Of a stretch of DNA of 64,000 nucleotides, positions 44,070 to 53,101 are shown one piece after another. The notes beneath the pieces are model-generated. The model was not told the DNA's origin, ran no database searches, and was given only the letters and a program-made list of their open reading frames with translations. Each line of letters opens with the position of its first letter. Within the stretch, counting starts at the first letter, position 1. The stretch comes from CAYVQA01 sp045119035 (GTDB lineage: Bacteria > Bacillota_I > Bacilli_A > ML615J-28 > CAG-313). Position numbers and translations under genes: made by a program. The stretch is taken from positions 4,905-68,904 of the forward strand of contig JBGVCU010000034.1 of assembly GCA_045119035.1 (NCBI GenBank). The letters are read 5' to 3'.

Positions 44070-45263
44070 TTATTCAACATCATTTAAGCAAGTAACACCT
44101 GGTAAAGCTTTACCTTCTAAGTATTCTAAACTTGCTCCACCACCTGTAGAAATGTGGCTGAATTTTTCTTCATATCCTAAAGAGATTGCAGCAGCTGCAC
44201 TATCTCCACCACCAATGATTGTGATTGCGTCTAAGTTAGATAACATTTCACAAACAGCTAAAGTACCTTTAGCAAATGGAGCGAATTCGAATACACCCAT
44301 AGGTCCATTCCATACAACAGTTTTAGCACCTTCTAATTCTTTAGCAAATAATTCGATAGTTTTAGGTCCTACATCTAATCCCATATCGTCATCAGCAAAA
44401 TCTTCACGAGCAACAGCTTGATGAGCTGCATCTTCAGCAAATTCTTTTGCAACAACGTTGTCTACTGGTAAAACAATTTTACCTTCTGCTTTTTCTAATA
44501 ATCCTTTTGCGAAATCAACGAAATCATCTTCGCATTTTGAAGTACCAACATTAAGTCCTAATGCTTTGTAGAATGTATAAGCCATTGCTCCACCGATTAA
44601 GATTTTGTCAGCTTTGTTTAATAAGTTTTCAATAACAGAGATTTTATCAGATACTTTTGCTCCACCTAAAATAGCAACAAATGGTCTAGCAGGTTGATCT
44701 ACAGCTCCACCAATGAATTTAATTTCTTTTTCTAGTAAGAATCCACTTACTGAATCTTTAATGTTTGCAGCAATACCAGCATTAGAAGCATGAGCTCTAT
44801 GAGCAGTACCGAATGCATCGTTTACAAATACATCCCCTAAACTTGCCCAATATGCACCAAGTTCTGGATTATTTTTAGATTCTTTTTTACCATCTAAATC
44901 TTCGTATCTAGTATTTTGGAACATTAATACTTCACCATCTTGTAAATCATTAATAGCATCTTCTAATACTTTTCCACGAGTTGCATCGATGAATACAACT
45001 TTCTTTTGTAATTGAATTGCAAGTTCTCTTGCTACTGGTTCTAATGAGTTTTTCTTTAAATCTTCTTCAGATTTAACACGTCCTAAGTGTGAAAATAAAA
45101 TTACTTTTGCACCATGTTCGATTGCATAGTTAATTGTAGGTAATGCTTGGATAATACGGTTTTTATCAGTAATTACTCCATTTTTCATTGGAACGTTGAA
45201 ATCAACGCGCATTAATACTTTTTTACCTTTTAATTCTAAATCACGAATGTTTCTTTTTGCCAT
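44070..45263 (-). CDS. pgk: Phosphoglycerate kinase
   Basis: Transfers phosphate from 1,3-bisphosphoglycerate to ADP. 397 residues, usual length. Motifs include RVDFNVP (substrate binding, about 19-25), VNDAFGTAHRAHAS, LGGAKVSDKI, PMGVFE and the nucleotide loop GGGDSAAA (about 350). It is the first gene of the pgk-tpiA operon. A near-perfect promoter (45319-45347) precedes a leader with a stable A/T hairpin (45281-45303) and the AAAGGAAG ribosome binding site. No gap gene is adjacent. Confidence 0.97.
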   Translation of the reverse strand: MAKRNIRDLELKGKKVLMRVDFNVPMKNGVITDKNRIIQALPTINYAIEHGAKVILFSHLGRVKSEEDLKKNSLEPVARELAIQLQKKVVFIDATRGKVLEDAINDLQDGEVLMFQNTRYEDLDGKKESKNNPELGAYWASLGDVFVNDAFGTAHRAHASNAGIAANIKDSVSGFLLEKEIKFIGGAVDQPARPFVAILGGAKVSDKISVIENLLNKADKILIGGAMAYTFYKALGLNVGTSKCEDDFVDFAKGLLEKAEGKIVLPVDNVVAKEFAEDAAHQAVAREDFADDDMGLDVGPKTIELFAKELEGAKTVVWNGPMGVFEFAPFAKGTLAVCEMLSNLDAITIIGGGDSAAAAISLGYEEKFSHISTGGGASLEYLEGKALPGVTCLNDVE

Positions 45264-45318
45264 TTTCTTCTTCCTTTCTTAAAGTCTTTTTAAAAAAAGA
45301 CTATATCTACATTTATTT

Positions 45319-45347
45319 ATTATACTATATCCGTATTTTTTTTGCAA
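45319..45347 (-). promoter_or_regulatory. Promoter of pgk-tpiA
   Basis: TTGCAA (45342-45347), 17 nt, TATAAT (45319-45324). Confidence 0.85.
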
Positions 45348-45358
45348 TAAATAAACAA

Positions 45359-45386
45359 TTAACAAAATAAATTTTTTTGTTATAAG
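45359..45386 (+). promoter_or_regulatory. Possible promoter of glmSMU
   Basis: TTAACA (45359-45364), 16 nt, TATAAG (45381-45386) with TG one base before the -10, 58 nt before the glmS ATG. It is moderate; no glmS ribozyme is present in the leader. Confidence 0.45.
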
Positions 45387-45444
45387 CCATTTGTAAAGTT
45401 TTTTAACGAAGTTGCATATACTAATTTTGTAAAGGGGTTATGAT

Positions 45445-47175
45445 ATGTGCGGAATAATTGGCTGTAGTTTAAGTAAAAGTAGTAATTATAATATTTTAAA
45501 GCAATTAGCAAAATTAGAATATCGAGGATATGATTCATGTGGAGTGACTGATTTAATTAATAATCAGTTTTTTACTTTTAAATCAACTTTTAGAATTGAT
45601 GATTTAATTAAACAAAGAAATACTAAAAGTAATATATCAATTGCACATACAAGGTGGGCTACACATGGAGATGTTTCATTATCCAATTGTCATCCTATAC
45701 AAAGTAGTAACAAAGAATATGCAATAGTTCATAACGGAATAATAGAAAATTATTTAGAATTAAAATCAAAATATTTATCTAATTATACATTTAACACCAC
45801 AACTGATACAGAAATAATTATTAATTTATTTGAAGAATTAAACAAAAATAATTCGCCAATTAAATCACTATACATGTTAACAAAAATGTTAAAAGGCAAT
45901 TACGCATGTCTTCTTTTAGAAAAACAAACAGAGAAAATATATTTCATTAAAAATAAGAGTCCTCTGTTATTAGGTATTGGTAAAGATTTAATTTTATCTT
46001 CAGATATAATTGGATTTAATAATGAAATTAAAAAATATTATAGACTAAAAGATTATGAGTATGGTTTTATTCACAAGAATAGTTTTAAAATTTTTAATGA
46101 TAATAAAGAAATAGAAGTTAATTTTAATGATAATTTAGAAGAAAATATTTCGTATGAATTAGATAATTATAATCATTTTATGATAAAAGAGATATATGAA
46201 ACAAAGGATCTTTTAAAAAAACATATTAAAATGAATTTTGATGAAAGTATTAAAAATTATTTGACTTCTTCAAAAAGAGTAATATTAATTGGAAGTGGCA
46301 CTTCTTATCACGCTGCAAGCTTAGGAGCATATTTTTTTAAGAATATAACAAAGATAGAATCATATGCATATATATCTAGTGAGTTCAGATATTATGATTT
46401 TTATAATCAAGATGATTTATTTATTGTGGTTAGTCAATCAGGAGAAACAGCAGATTTAATAAAAGTCATTAATGAAATTAAAAAATATAATCACAAAATT
46501 ATTTCTATTACCAATAGTTCAAAAAATACTATTTCTACATTATGTGATTATAATATAAACATTCATGCAGGAATTGAAATGGCTGTGGCCTCAACTAAAA
46601 CATATACAATTAGCTCTTTTGTATTATATAAACTTGCATGTTTAAAAAATAATTTATACGATGAAAGCAGTATTATAAAAGTAATTAATAAAATAGATGA
46701 TGTTTTTAGGAATGAAGTATTAATTAAACAAATTGCAAACAAAATACATAAATCACAAAGTTTATTTCATATTGGATGCGGTTATGATAATTTAATCTGT
46801 AATGAGGCAAGTCTTAAACTAAAAGAAATAAGTTATATTCATTCTGAAAGTATTTCTGGAGGAGAATTGAAACATGGGACAATTTCTTTAATAGAGGAAA
46901 ATTTCCCAGTCATCGTGTATATTAGTGGTAATGATTCAAGCTTAATTAGACATAATATTGAAGAAATTAAATCAAGAAAAGCAAGTGTTATAATTATATC
47001 AAATAAAAAATATTCACTGGATACTGACGACATTATTATCGATATTGATGATAATAATTTATGTTTTATTCCGTTTGGAATAGTACTCCAATTAATAGCT
47101 TATTACACTGCATTACTGTTAAAAAGAGATATTGATAAGCCTAGAAATCTAGCAAAAAGTGTGACGGTTTTATAA
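45445..47175 (+). CDS. glmS: Glutamine-fructose-6-phosphate aminotransferase
   Basis: Makes glucosamine 6-phosphate, the first step to UDP-GlcNAc. 576 residues, a little shorter than the usual 600-610. Catalytic Cys2 follows Met; the amidotransferase domain has HTRWATHGD and the isomerase domain GSGTSYHAAS, SQSGETADL, GGELKHG and the C-terminal DKPRNLAKSVTV. The leader lacks the glmS ribozyme often found in Bacillota. It overlaps the start of glmM (TAATG), so the two are coupled. The AAAGGGG site precedes ATG 45445. Confidence 0.95.
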   Translation: MCGIIGCSLSKSSNYNILKQLAKLEYRGYDSCGVTDLINNQFFTFKSTFRIDDLIKQRNTKSNISIAHTRWATHGDVSLSNCHPIQSSNKEYAIVHNGIIENYLELKSKYLSNYTFNTTTDTEIIINLFEELNKNNSPIKSLYMLTKMLKGNYACLLLEKQTEKIYFIKNKSPLLLGIGKDLILSSDIIGFNNEIKKYYRLKDYEYGFIHKNSFKIFNDNKEIEVNFNDNLEENISYELDNYNHFMIKEIYETKDLLKKHIKMNFDESIKNYLTSSKRVILIGSGTSYHAASLGAYFFKNITKIESYAYISSEFRYYDFYNQDDLFIVVSQSGETADLIKVINEIKKYNHKIISITNSSKNTISTLCDYNINIHAGIEMAVASTKTYTISSFVLYKLACLKNNLYDESSIIKVINKIDDVFRNEVLIKQIANKIHKSQSLFHIGCGYDNLICNEASLKLKEISYIHSESISGGELKHGTISLIEENFPVIVYISGNDSSLIRHNIEEIKSRKASVIIISNKKYSLDTDDIIIDIDDNNLCFIPFGIVLQLIAYYTALLLKRDIDKPRNLAKSVTVL

Positions 47176-48410
47176 TGAAAAATTACTTTGGAACTGATGG
47201 TATTAGAAATAATCACAACTTTTTTATAGAAAATAATTTTGCACTTAACTTAGGAAAAGCTCTTGGAATGTTAAAATATGATAATATTTATATTGGCTAT
47301 GATACAAGATTTAGTAGTCAAACCATAACATATTATTTAATATCAGGCCTACTTGCAAGTGGTAAAAATATATATCTTTTAGATATTGCATCTACTCCAT
47401 GTATTCAATATTATACATGTTTAAATAATACTTTAGGGATATCCGTTACAGCAAGCCATAATGATTTTTTGGATAATGGAATTAAGATATTCATTAATGG
47501 AGAAAAAATTAATGAAGAATTAAAAATAATTATTGAAAAAAATTTAAATTATGTATTAAATGACAAATCAAAAATCGACTTAAAATATTATGGTAAACTT
47601 CATAAACAAAATATTTTTAAATATTTAGAATATCTTAAAAAGAAAAAAACTAATACAAAATATATGCTACTTGATACAGCAAACGGATCTGGTTCATATA
47701 TAGGACAATATGTATTTGATAATTTAATTAATAATAAACCTAATGGATTTAATATTAATAATAATTGCGGGTCAACTAATATTTCAAATCTTAAGAACTA
47801 TTTACATCAATATAACTATATATTTAGTCTTGATGGTGATGCAGATAGAATCATTATAATGGATCATTTTGAAAATATTTATACAGGTGATATTATTTTA
47901 TATATTATAAATAAATATTTAGTTAAAAGTAATCAAGTTGTGCTATCTAAAATAACGAACAAAGGTGTTATTGAATTATTTGAAAAAAACAATGTAAAAG
48001 TATATCTTAGTGATATTGGTGATTCTTCTTTATATGAAGAAATGAAAAAAACTAATTCAATTATAGGCGCAGAACCATCTGGACACATCATTAATTTACA
48101 AAATAGCAATTTCGGTGATGGTATTAAAAATGCAATTGATGTTGTTGATATTATTAATAAATATAATTTAGATTTAAATAAGATATATAGTTTGATTAAT
48201 TTTTACCCTGAACTAAGTATTAATTTAAAAAATCTTACTAACGAAAATATTGAAAAAATAAAAGATATTTTAGATTCACAAAATAATATCGATTATATTT
48301 TTAGAAAAAGTGGCACAGAAAATGTTCATAGATTATATGTCACATCTAAAAATAAGGAGATATTAAATAATATTAAATTAGAAATTGATAAAGTATTAGG
48401 ATATGAATAA
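47175..48410 (+). CDS. glmM: Phosphoglucosamine mutase
   Basis: Converts glucosamine 6-phosphate to the 1-phosphate. 411 residues, shorter than the usual 445. The start reads YFGTDGIRN, the phosphoserine loop is TASHNDFLDNGIK (about 96-108), metal loop DGDADR (about 221), substrate loop GAEPSGHII and phosphate loop RKSGTENVHRLYV. No ribosome binding site precedes it, and its ATG shares one base with the glmS stop, so translation is coupled. It overlaps glmU by 8 nt. Confidence 0.94.
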   Translation: MKNYFGTDGIRNNHNFFIENNFALNLGKALGMLKYDNIYIGYDTRFSSQTITYYLISGLLASGKNIYLLDIASTPCIQYYTCLNNTLGISVTASHNDFLDNGIKIFINGEKINEELKIIIEKNLNYVLNDKSKIDLKYYGKLHKQNIFKYLEYLKKKKTNTKYMLLDTANGSGSYIGQYVFDNLINNKPNGFNINNNCGSTNISNLKNYLHQYNYIFSLDGDADRIIIMDHFENIYTGDIILYIINKYLVKSNQVVLSKITNKGVIELFEKNNVKVYLSDIGDSSLYEEMKKTNSIIGAEPSGHIINLQNSNFGDGIKNAIDVVDIINKYNLDLNKIYSLINFYPELSINLKNLTNENIEKIKDILDSQNNIDYIFRKSGTENVHRLYVTSKNKEILNNIKLEIDKVLGYE

Positions 48411-49362
48411 AAAATATATTGTTTTATATTATAATGATTTTTATTTTAAAGATATTTTATTTAAAAAATTAATTGAATACTATATGGAAAATAAATTGTT
48501 TCATATTGTTTTCATAACACATAAATATATTAATTCTTCTATTTTACAATATAATAGTTTAAATGAAGTTTTTAAAAATTTATCAGGAACTTTTATAATT
48601 ATTAATAAATGTATGTACATAGAAAATTTAAATGAATTTTTAACACTAAATAAAAATACATCTTTATTAAAAAAAGGAAAAGTTATAGGTAAAGTTATTA
48701 TTAATAAAAAAGAAATATTTACTAAATACAATATAAAATGTTTTTCATTTCATATAAAAAACAATCAATCAAGGTATTCATTAACTAATATCTTAAAAAT
48801 TAAAATAAATAAACAGCATCTAAAAAATGGAGTTAATATAATAGATATAGATTCAGTATATATATCTAAAAATTCTGTTATCGGAAAAAATACTACAATC
48901 TTTCCTAATACAATTATATTAGATAGCATAGTTAAAGAAAATTCTAATATTGGACCATTTGCAACTATAAAGAAAAATTCCACTATTGGAAATAATGTAA
49001 GAATAGGTAACTTTGTAGAAATTAAAAATTCTTACATTAATGATTCAACAAAAATCGCACATCATTCATATGTAGGAGATACTTATGTTGATTCATATGT
49101 AAACATCGGATGTGGAGTAGTTACTTGTAACTATAATGGAAAAGAAAAAAACAAAATCTATATTGGTAAAAGAGCATTTATCGGAAGTAACGTAAATTTA
49201 ATTGCTCCTCTGAATATAGGATCTGATACATATATAGCTAGTGGTTCTACCATTTATAATGATTTAGAATCATTTGATTTTGCTATTGCTAGAAGTTATC
49301 AAGTAAATAAAAAAGGATATTCTAAGAAATATCCTTATTATTTGAATTTTTATTCAGATTAA
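48403..49362 (+). CDS. glmU: GlmU with a reduced uridylyltransferase domain
   Basis: A 319-residue protein of the GlmU family (usual 450-460). Residues about 130-319 form a left-handed beta-helix acetyltransferase: NGVNIIDIDSVYI, repeated IG.N hexapeptides, GNFVEIKNS, the catalytic-His motif AHHSYVGD, NIGCGVVTCNYNGK, AFIGSNVNLIAPLNIG and ASGSTI. The first 130 residues match only shrunken pieces of the pyrophosphorylase domain (NNQSRYSLTNIL resembling the NAQGEYYLTDVI segment), and there is no LAAGxGTRM loop or its Lys. The uridylyl transfer must therefore be done elsewhere or is lost. It ends convergently over the 3' end of the EamA gene (41-bp overlap). Confidence 0.85.
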   Translation: MNKKYIVLYYNDFYFKDILFKKLIEYYMENKLFHIVFITHKYINSSILQYNSLNEVFKNLSGTFIIINKCMYIENLNEFLTLNKNTSLLKKGKVIGKVIINKKEIFTKYNIKCFSFHIKNNQSRYSLTNILKIKINKQHLKNGVNIIDIDSVYISKNSVIGKNTTIFPNTIILDSIVKENSNIGPFATIKKNSTIGNNVRIGNFVEIKNSYINDSTKIAHHSYVGDTYVDSYVNIGCGVVTCNYNGKEKNKIYIGKRAFIGSNVNLIAPLNIGSDTYIASGSTIYNDLESFDFAIARSYQVNKKGYSKKYPYYLNFYSD

Positions 49363-50224
49363 TTTGAGGAAGTATTACACTTACAAAAAGTAATATACAT
49401 CCAATTGCTTCTTTTAATATTAATGTTTCTTTTAAAATAATTATTCCACTAATTAAAGCAAATACAGCTTCAAGCCCCATAATCAAACTTGCTAAAGTTG
49501 GGTTTGTTGTTTTTTGGCCAATAATTTGTAATAAATAACCAAAACATCCAGAAATTATAGCCGCATATAATATTGGGAAAATAGACTCTTTTATATTAAC
49601 AATGTTTGGCTGTTCAAATATAAACATAAAGATTAATCCAATTACTCCTGTTACTAAAAATTGAATTGAACAAAGTAAAATAGGATTCATATGTTTTGAA
49701 ACATAATCGACAAGTAGAATCTGAACTGCAAAAAATATTGCACATATAAAAATATAGATATCACCAATTTCAAATACTAATTTTCCTTTTGATGCAATAA
49801 GATATGAACCTGTTAAAGCAATAAAAACAGCAACTAAGCTAATAAAATTAATTTTCTTTCCAATTAATAAACTAATAATTGGAACAAAAACTATATATAA
49901 TGATGTTATAAATGCACTTTTCCCTGCAGACTTTGTAGCATCAATTCCTATTTGTTGAAATAAAGATCCACCAGATAATGCAACTCCTGTTAAAATAGCA
50001 AGTAAAAATATTTTTTTATCTATTTTGAATTTGAGATTTTTTATATTTAATAATAGATAAGCAATTAGTAATATAACACCACTTATGATAAATCTAATTC
50101 CTGTAAAAGTATATGGACCTACAGTGTTGCTACCAATACTTTGAGCAACAAATGTTGTTCCCCAAAGAAATGAACACAGAAGCAATATTAATGGTCCTTT
50201 GTATTTATTAATTATATTTCTCAT
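49322..50224 (-). CDS. EamA/DMT superfamily transporter
   Basis: A 300-residue, ten-helix permease of the drug/metabolite family, built as two EamA halves. The first starts with LLLCSFLWGTTFVAQS and FTGIRFIISGVILL, and the second with GDIYIFICAIFFAVQILLVD followed by ISGCFGYLLQIIGQKTTNPTLASLIMGLEAVFALISG. The substrate is not readable. It begins immediately after the stop of the AlkD-like gene, so the two are cotranscribed, and its 3' end overlaps glmU (convergent, 41 bp). Confidence 0.92.
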   Translation of the reverse strand: MRNIINKYKGPLILLLCSFLWGTTFVAQSIGSNTVGPYTFTGIRFIISGVILLIAYLLLNIKNLKFKIDKKIFLLAILTGVALSGGSLFQQIGIDATKSAGKSAFITSLYIVFVPIISLLIGKKINFISLVAVFIALTGSYLIASKGKLVFEIGDIYIFICAIFFAVQILLVDYVSKHMNPILLCSIQFLVTGVIGLIFMFIFEQPNIVNIKESIFPILYAAIISGCFGYLLQIIGQKTTNPTLASLIMGLEAVFALISGIIILKETLILKEAIGCILLFVSVILPQINLNKNSNNKDIS

Positions 50225-50857
50225 TTATTTATATCTCTTTCTTATTTGTTTTATTTTCTCTTTTAATGTATTATCAATTCTAAACGAATCCAAAGACTTT
50301 TGAATTGCTTTTCCAATAATATTATAATTTAATGTTTGTTCATTTAGATAATCTAATACTCTTTCACCATGATATATTGCTAAATAAGAAATTAACCACG
50401 CTTCTGCCATTTGTACATAATAATGATCATCATCTTTAAACAATTTAATAATTAAATCAAAAGCTTCTTTTTCTTTAACTAATGTAGGAATAAATTGAAC
50501 ATATCCCCATCTTCTTAAAAACGGATGTGGATTGTTTATATATATTAATGCTTTCTTGAAAGCATATTCAAGTGGTACTTTTTTAATGAATTGAGTAAGT
50601 TGATCAACATGCCACCAATCATTAAGTAATAAATAATTCTCTTCAATAAATTTATATTGATCTTCATATGTTAATATTTGTCCAAGTGACACTTGAAAAT
50701 ATGTTCTATGATAAAAATAACTTCCTAAAGCTAAATCTTTTAAACATGATACATCTTGTTTTTCTTTGATTAATCTTTTATTTAATCTATCTACATCTTT
50801 TGTTTTATAGTTAATTGGTAAACTATGAAATAAATCTTCTATTTGTTTGATTGTCAT
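50225..50857 (-). CDS. AlkD-like DNA alkylation repair protein
   Basis: A 210-residue HEAT-repeat protein of the AlkD glycosylase group, which removes bulky or cationic alkylated bases. It has DWWHVDQL (about 80-87) and FLRRWGYVQF (about 112-121), with a further repeat at DDHYYVQMAEAWLISYLA (about 142-159), the parts that line the DNA-binding groove in AlkD. The ribosome binding site is CGAGGC before ATG 50857. It abuts the EamA gene (stop followed directly by ATG), one operon. AlkC or AlkF-type relatives are possible. Confidence 0.82.
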   Translation of the reverse strand: MTIKQIEDLFHSLPINYKTKDVDRLNKRLIKEKQDVSCLKDLALGSYFYHRTYFQVSLGQILTYEDQYKFIEENYLLLNDWWHVDQLTQFIKKVPLEYAFKKALIYINNPHPFLRRWGYVQFIPTLVKEKEAFDLIIKLFKDDDHYYVQMAEAWLISYLAIYHGERVLDYLNEQTLNYNIIGKAIQKSLDSFRIDNTLKEKIKQIRKRYK

Positions 50858-50911
50858 ATAAGCCTCGATATTCTTATTAAAAGCAGTATTTAATAATACT
50901 GCTTTATTATT

Positions 50912-52153
50912 TTATTGTTCTTGTTTATAATATATAGCTTCTTCCATTTGTCCTGAATGATATCCTTTAATAAGTCTTATCAAACATGAATTTAAATATT
51001 CCACAGTAGGTCTTTCTTCGACAGTAGCCTCTAAATGGCTAGAACCAATTCCTGAATCATTTGTTAAATATACATAATGTCCATTTGTAATCATTGATTG
51101 ACTTCTAAAGAAATATTCAGTTTTTAAATCAATTCCACTAGAAGCAACAGTTATAATTCTAACACCTTTTTCTGCAAGTTCTAGTGTAGCTTTATCCCAG
51201 TCTTTAACATCTTTATCATGACTTGGAGCATCAGCAATATGAATTAATATTTTTGTTGAATTATCTCTCCATTGTTTGCTTGCTGCTTCTTGCATAGCTG
51301 TGTGAACCGCTTCTTCAAAATCCCCTCCACCATTAGCACTTTGTTCTGCTAAAAAGGCTTGTTGAGTTGAAACATTTTGAGTAAAATCAGAATATCTTGT
51401 AACATAATTATCCCCATAATCACGATACATTAAAACTGAAAGTTCAATTACTACTCCTTCATTTGCAGTTGAAATTCTAGAAATAATGTCACTAACTTCA
51501 GCTTTAATATATTCCATTTCATCGCCCATTGATCCAGTAGCATCAATAACAAACATTAATTGAATAATATTTTGTGCTGTATTTAATCCTTCATATATAA
51601 ACTCAGTCTCAGTAGTAACTATCTTCGTTTCTTTAACAATTTCTCCATCAATATTAGTATATTCAAGTTGAATTACATATTCATCTTGTTTTTCATTTGA
51701 ATAAAGATAACAATTACCAGTCTTATCACTGAAAGTAGTAAAAACTGATTCATTATTTTCATTAAGTAAACTTACCTTTGTTGGAACATCTTTTGGAACT
51801 TTTATATGAATTCTATTTAGAGTACTAAATTCATAATTTGTATGAAAACTATAAAAACTAGTTTTTGATTCTTGTTGTTCTCTACTTAAACCATACCAAA
51901 AATCGTAATGTTCATTATCATTATAAGCACATGCTGTAATTTGGCCAGGAACAGGATTAAATTCAGGATTTGATCCAGATCCATCTTCTCCTGGAGAATC
52001 AGGCATTTCACCCTCTAAACCAGAACCAGGTGCCTCAACACCACCGCTATAATCACCTTTCCCATATCCAGGTGCTTCTGCACCACTACAACTAACTAAA
52101 AAAATAAGTAATAAAATACAAACAAAAATAGAAAATAAATGTTTAGATTTCAT
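50912..52153 (-). CDS. vWA-domain lipoprotein
   Basis: A 413-residue surface lipoprotein. Lipobox FLVSC at about Cys22, then a Gly/Ser/Pro-rich linker (about 23-70). A beta domain at about 75-185 precedes a von Willebrand A domain (about 195-400) with the metal-binding MIDAS sequence FVIDATGSMGDEM and a conserved YRDYGDNYVT; ILIHIADAPSHD forms a later strand. The Thr-Gly-Ser variant of DxSxS is common in bacterial vWA proteins. It may bind other surface proteins; a partner is not visible. Monocistronic with AGGAGG, and a terminator-like inverted repeat of A and T near 50880. Confidence 0.85.
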   Translation of the reverse strand: MKSKHLFSIFVCILLLIFLVSCSGAEAPGYGKGDYSGGVEAPGSGLEGEMPDSPGEDGSGSNPEFNPVPGQITACAYNDNEHYDFWYGLSREQQESKTSFYSFHTNYEFSTLNRIHIKVPKDVPTKVSLLNENNESVFTTFSDKTGNCYLYSNEKQDEYVIQLEYTNIDGEIVKETKIVTTETEFIYEGLNTAQNIIQLMFVIDATGSMGDEMEYIKAEVSDIISRISTANEGVVIELSVLMYRDYGDNYVTRYSDFTQNVSTQQAFLAEQSANGGGDFEEAVHTAMQEAASKQWRDNSTKILIHIADAPSHDKDVKDWDKATLELAEKGVRIITVASSGIDLKTEYFFRSQSMITNGHYVYLTNDSGIGSSHLEATVEERPTVEYLNSCLIRLIKGYHSGQMEEAIYYKQEQ

Positions 52154-52213
52154 AATGTACCTCCTTACACTTATATTATATCAAAATTTTATTTGTAAAG
52201 CAATAAGATATAT

Positions 52214-52243
52214 AAAAAGATTAGAAATTAATCTAATCTTTTT
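52214..52243 (-). terminator. Terminator of the TraX-like gene
   Basis: AAAAAGATTAGA/TCTAATCTTTTT stem with a six-base loop, just after the stop. Confidence 0.8.
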
Positions 52244-52248
52244 AATTT

Positions 52249-52962
52249 TTATACTAATAATGATATTCCATATACAATAATAAAATGTAATGGATAGAAA
52301 ATATAGAAAAAATACTTTAACTTTGCAGTCCCTCTTTTGCCATTATATAAAAGCAGTAATAAAGCACCTATAAATGTTAAATGATTTACCCAAAAATTTA
52401 TATGAATTCCATGATAAACAGAAGCTAAGGAAATAAAAATTACACTTGCTATAATATTATAATTACCTAAATATTTTTTAAAGATATATATTATTAATGG
52501 ACTAATTATACCATAGAAGTTATAATTGCCAACAAAATAGTTATAGTTTTGTGTTATATAGAAAAAAGTTCCTAAAGTAGATAAAAATAGCATTATAAAG
52601 AAAACAGTTTTTACTATATCTTTTTTTATTATATTTTGTTCTATATATTCAAATAGATATATTAGAATAATCGATACGCTAAATACTAAAAAGATTGAAA
52701 AATCTGTCATATTCATAAAGAAATATAATACTATTTGCATAATAAGACCAAGAATAAAGATTGTTAAAAAATGTTTAAGTTTATTTTTTGTATAATAACA
52801 ACCCTCTGCAATCATAAATACGAAAATAGGAAAAGCTATTCTACCTAATATTCTAAATAAAATGATTTTAGGAAACACCATTAATCCTAGATGATCTAAG
52901 AACATGGATATACAAGCTATTATTTTAAGTTGATTATTTGTAAGACATTTAATTTTATTCAT
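52249..52962 (-). CDS. TraX family membrane protein
   Basis: A 237-residue protein with about seven membrane helices. The start NNQLKIIACISMFLDHLGLMVFP and LGRIAFPIFVFMIAEGCYYTKN match TraX/acyltransferase-3-like proteins widespread in Bacillota; TraX itself acetylates F pilin, but in these bacteria the role is unknown and may be acetyl transfer to a surface polymer. The conserved SMFLDH and GRIAFPIF motifs support the call. The start is ATG 52962; a TTG at 52974 lies in the upstream region and has no site in front. Monocistronic. Confidence 0.9.
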   Translation of the reverse strand: MNKIKCLTNNQLKIIACISMFLDHLGLMVFPKIILFRILGRIAFPIFVFMIAEGCYYTKNKLKHFLTIFILGLIMQIVLYFFMNMTDFSIFLVFSVSIILIYLFEYIEQNIIKKDIVKTVFFIMLFLSTLGTFFYITQNYNYFVGNYNFYGIISPLIIYIFKKYLGNYNIIASVIFISLASVYHGIHINFWVNHLTFIGALLLLLYNGKRGTAKLKYFFYIFYPLHFIIVYGISLLV

Positions 52963-53042
52963 ATATACTACCAAGTTTTATTAATTTATATTATTTTAAC
53001 ATTTTTTCATTTATAAGTCCATTTATTTGTGTTATTAAAACA

Positions 53043-53069
53043 AAAAGAGCTTTAATAAAAAGCTCTTTT
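53043..53069 (-). terminator. Terminator of the 53102 gene
   Basis: AAAAGAGCTTT/AAAGCTCTTTT hairpin followed by TGTTTT on the minus strand. Confidence 0.85.
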
Positions 53070-53101
53070 ATTTTCATAGTAAAAAACTATTACACTCTAA
53101 A

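Noticed and set aside
45281..45303. AGTCTTTTT/AAAAAGACT hairpin in the pgk leader as a terminator
   Set aside because: No T run follows on the pgk strand; it is better seen as a leader hairpin of unknown effect.
45301..45444. Possible glmS ribozyme in the leader of glmS
   Set aside because: No conserved core or cleavage-site sequence of the ribozyme is visible in the 180 bases before glmS; the stretch is mostly A/T with a weak promoter.
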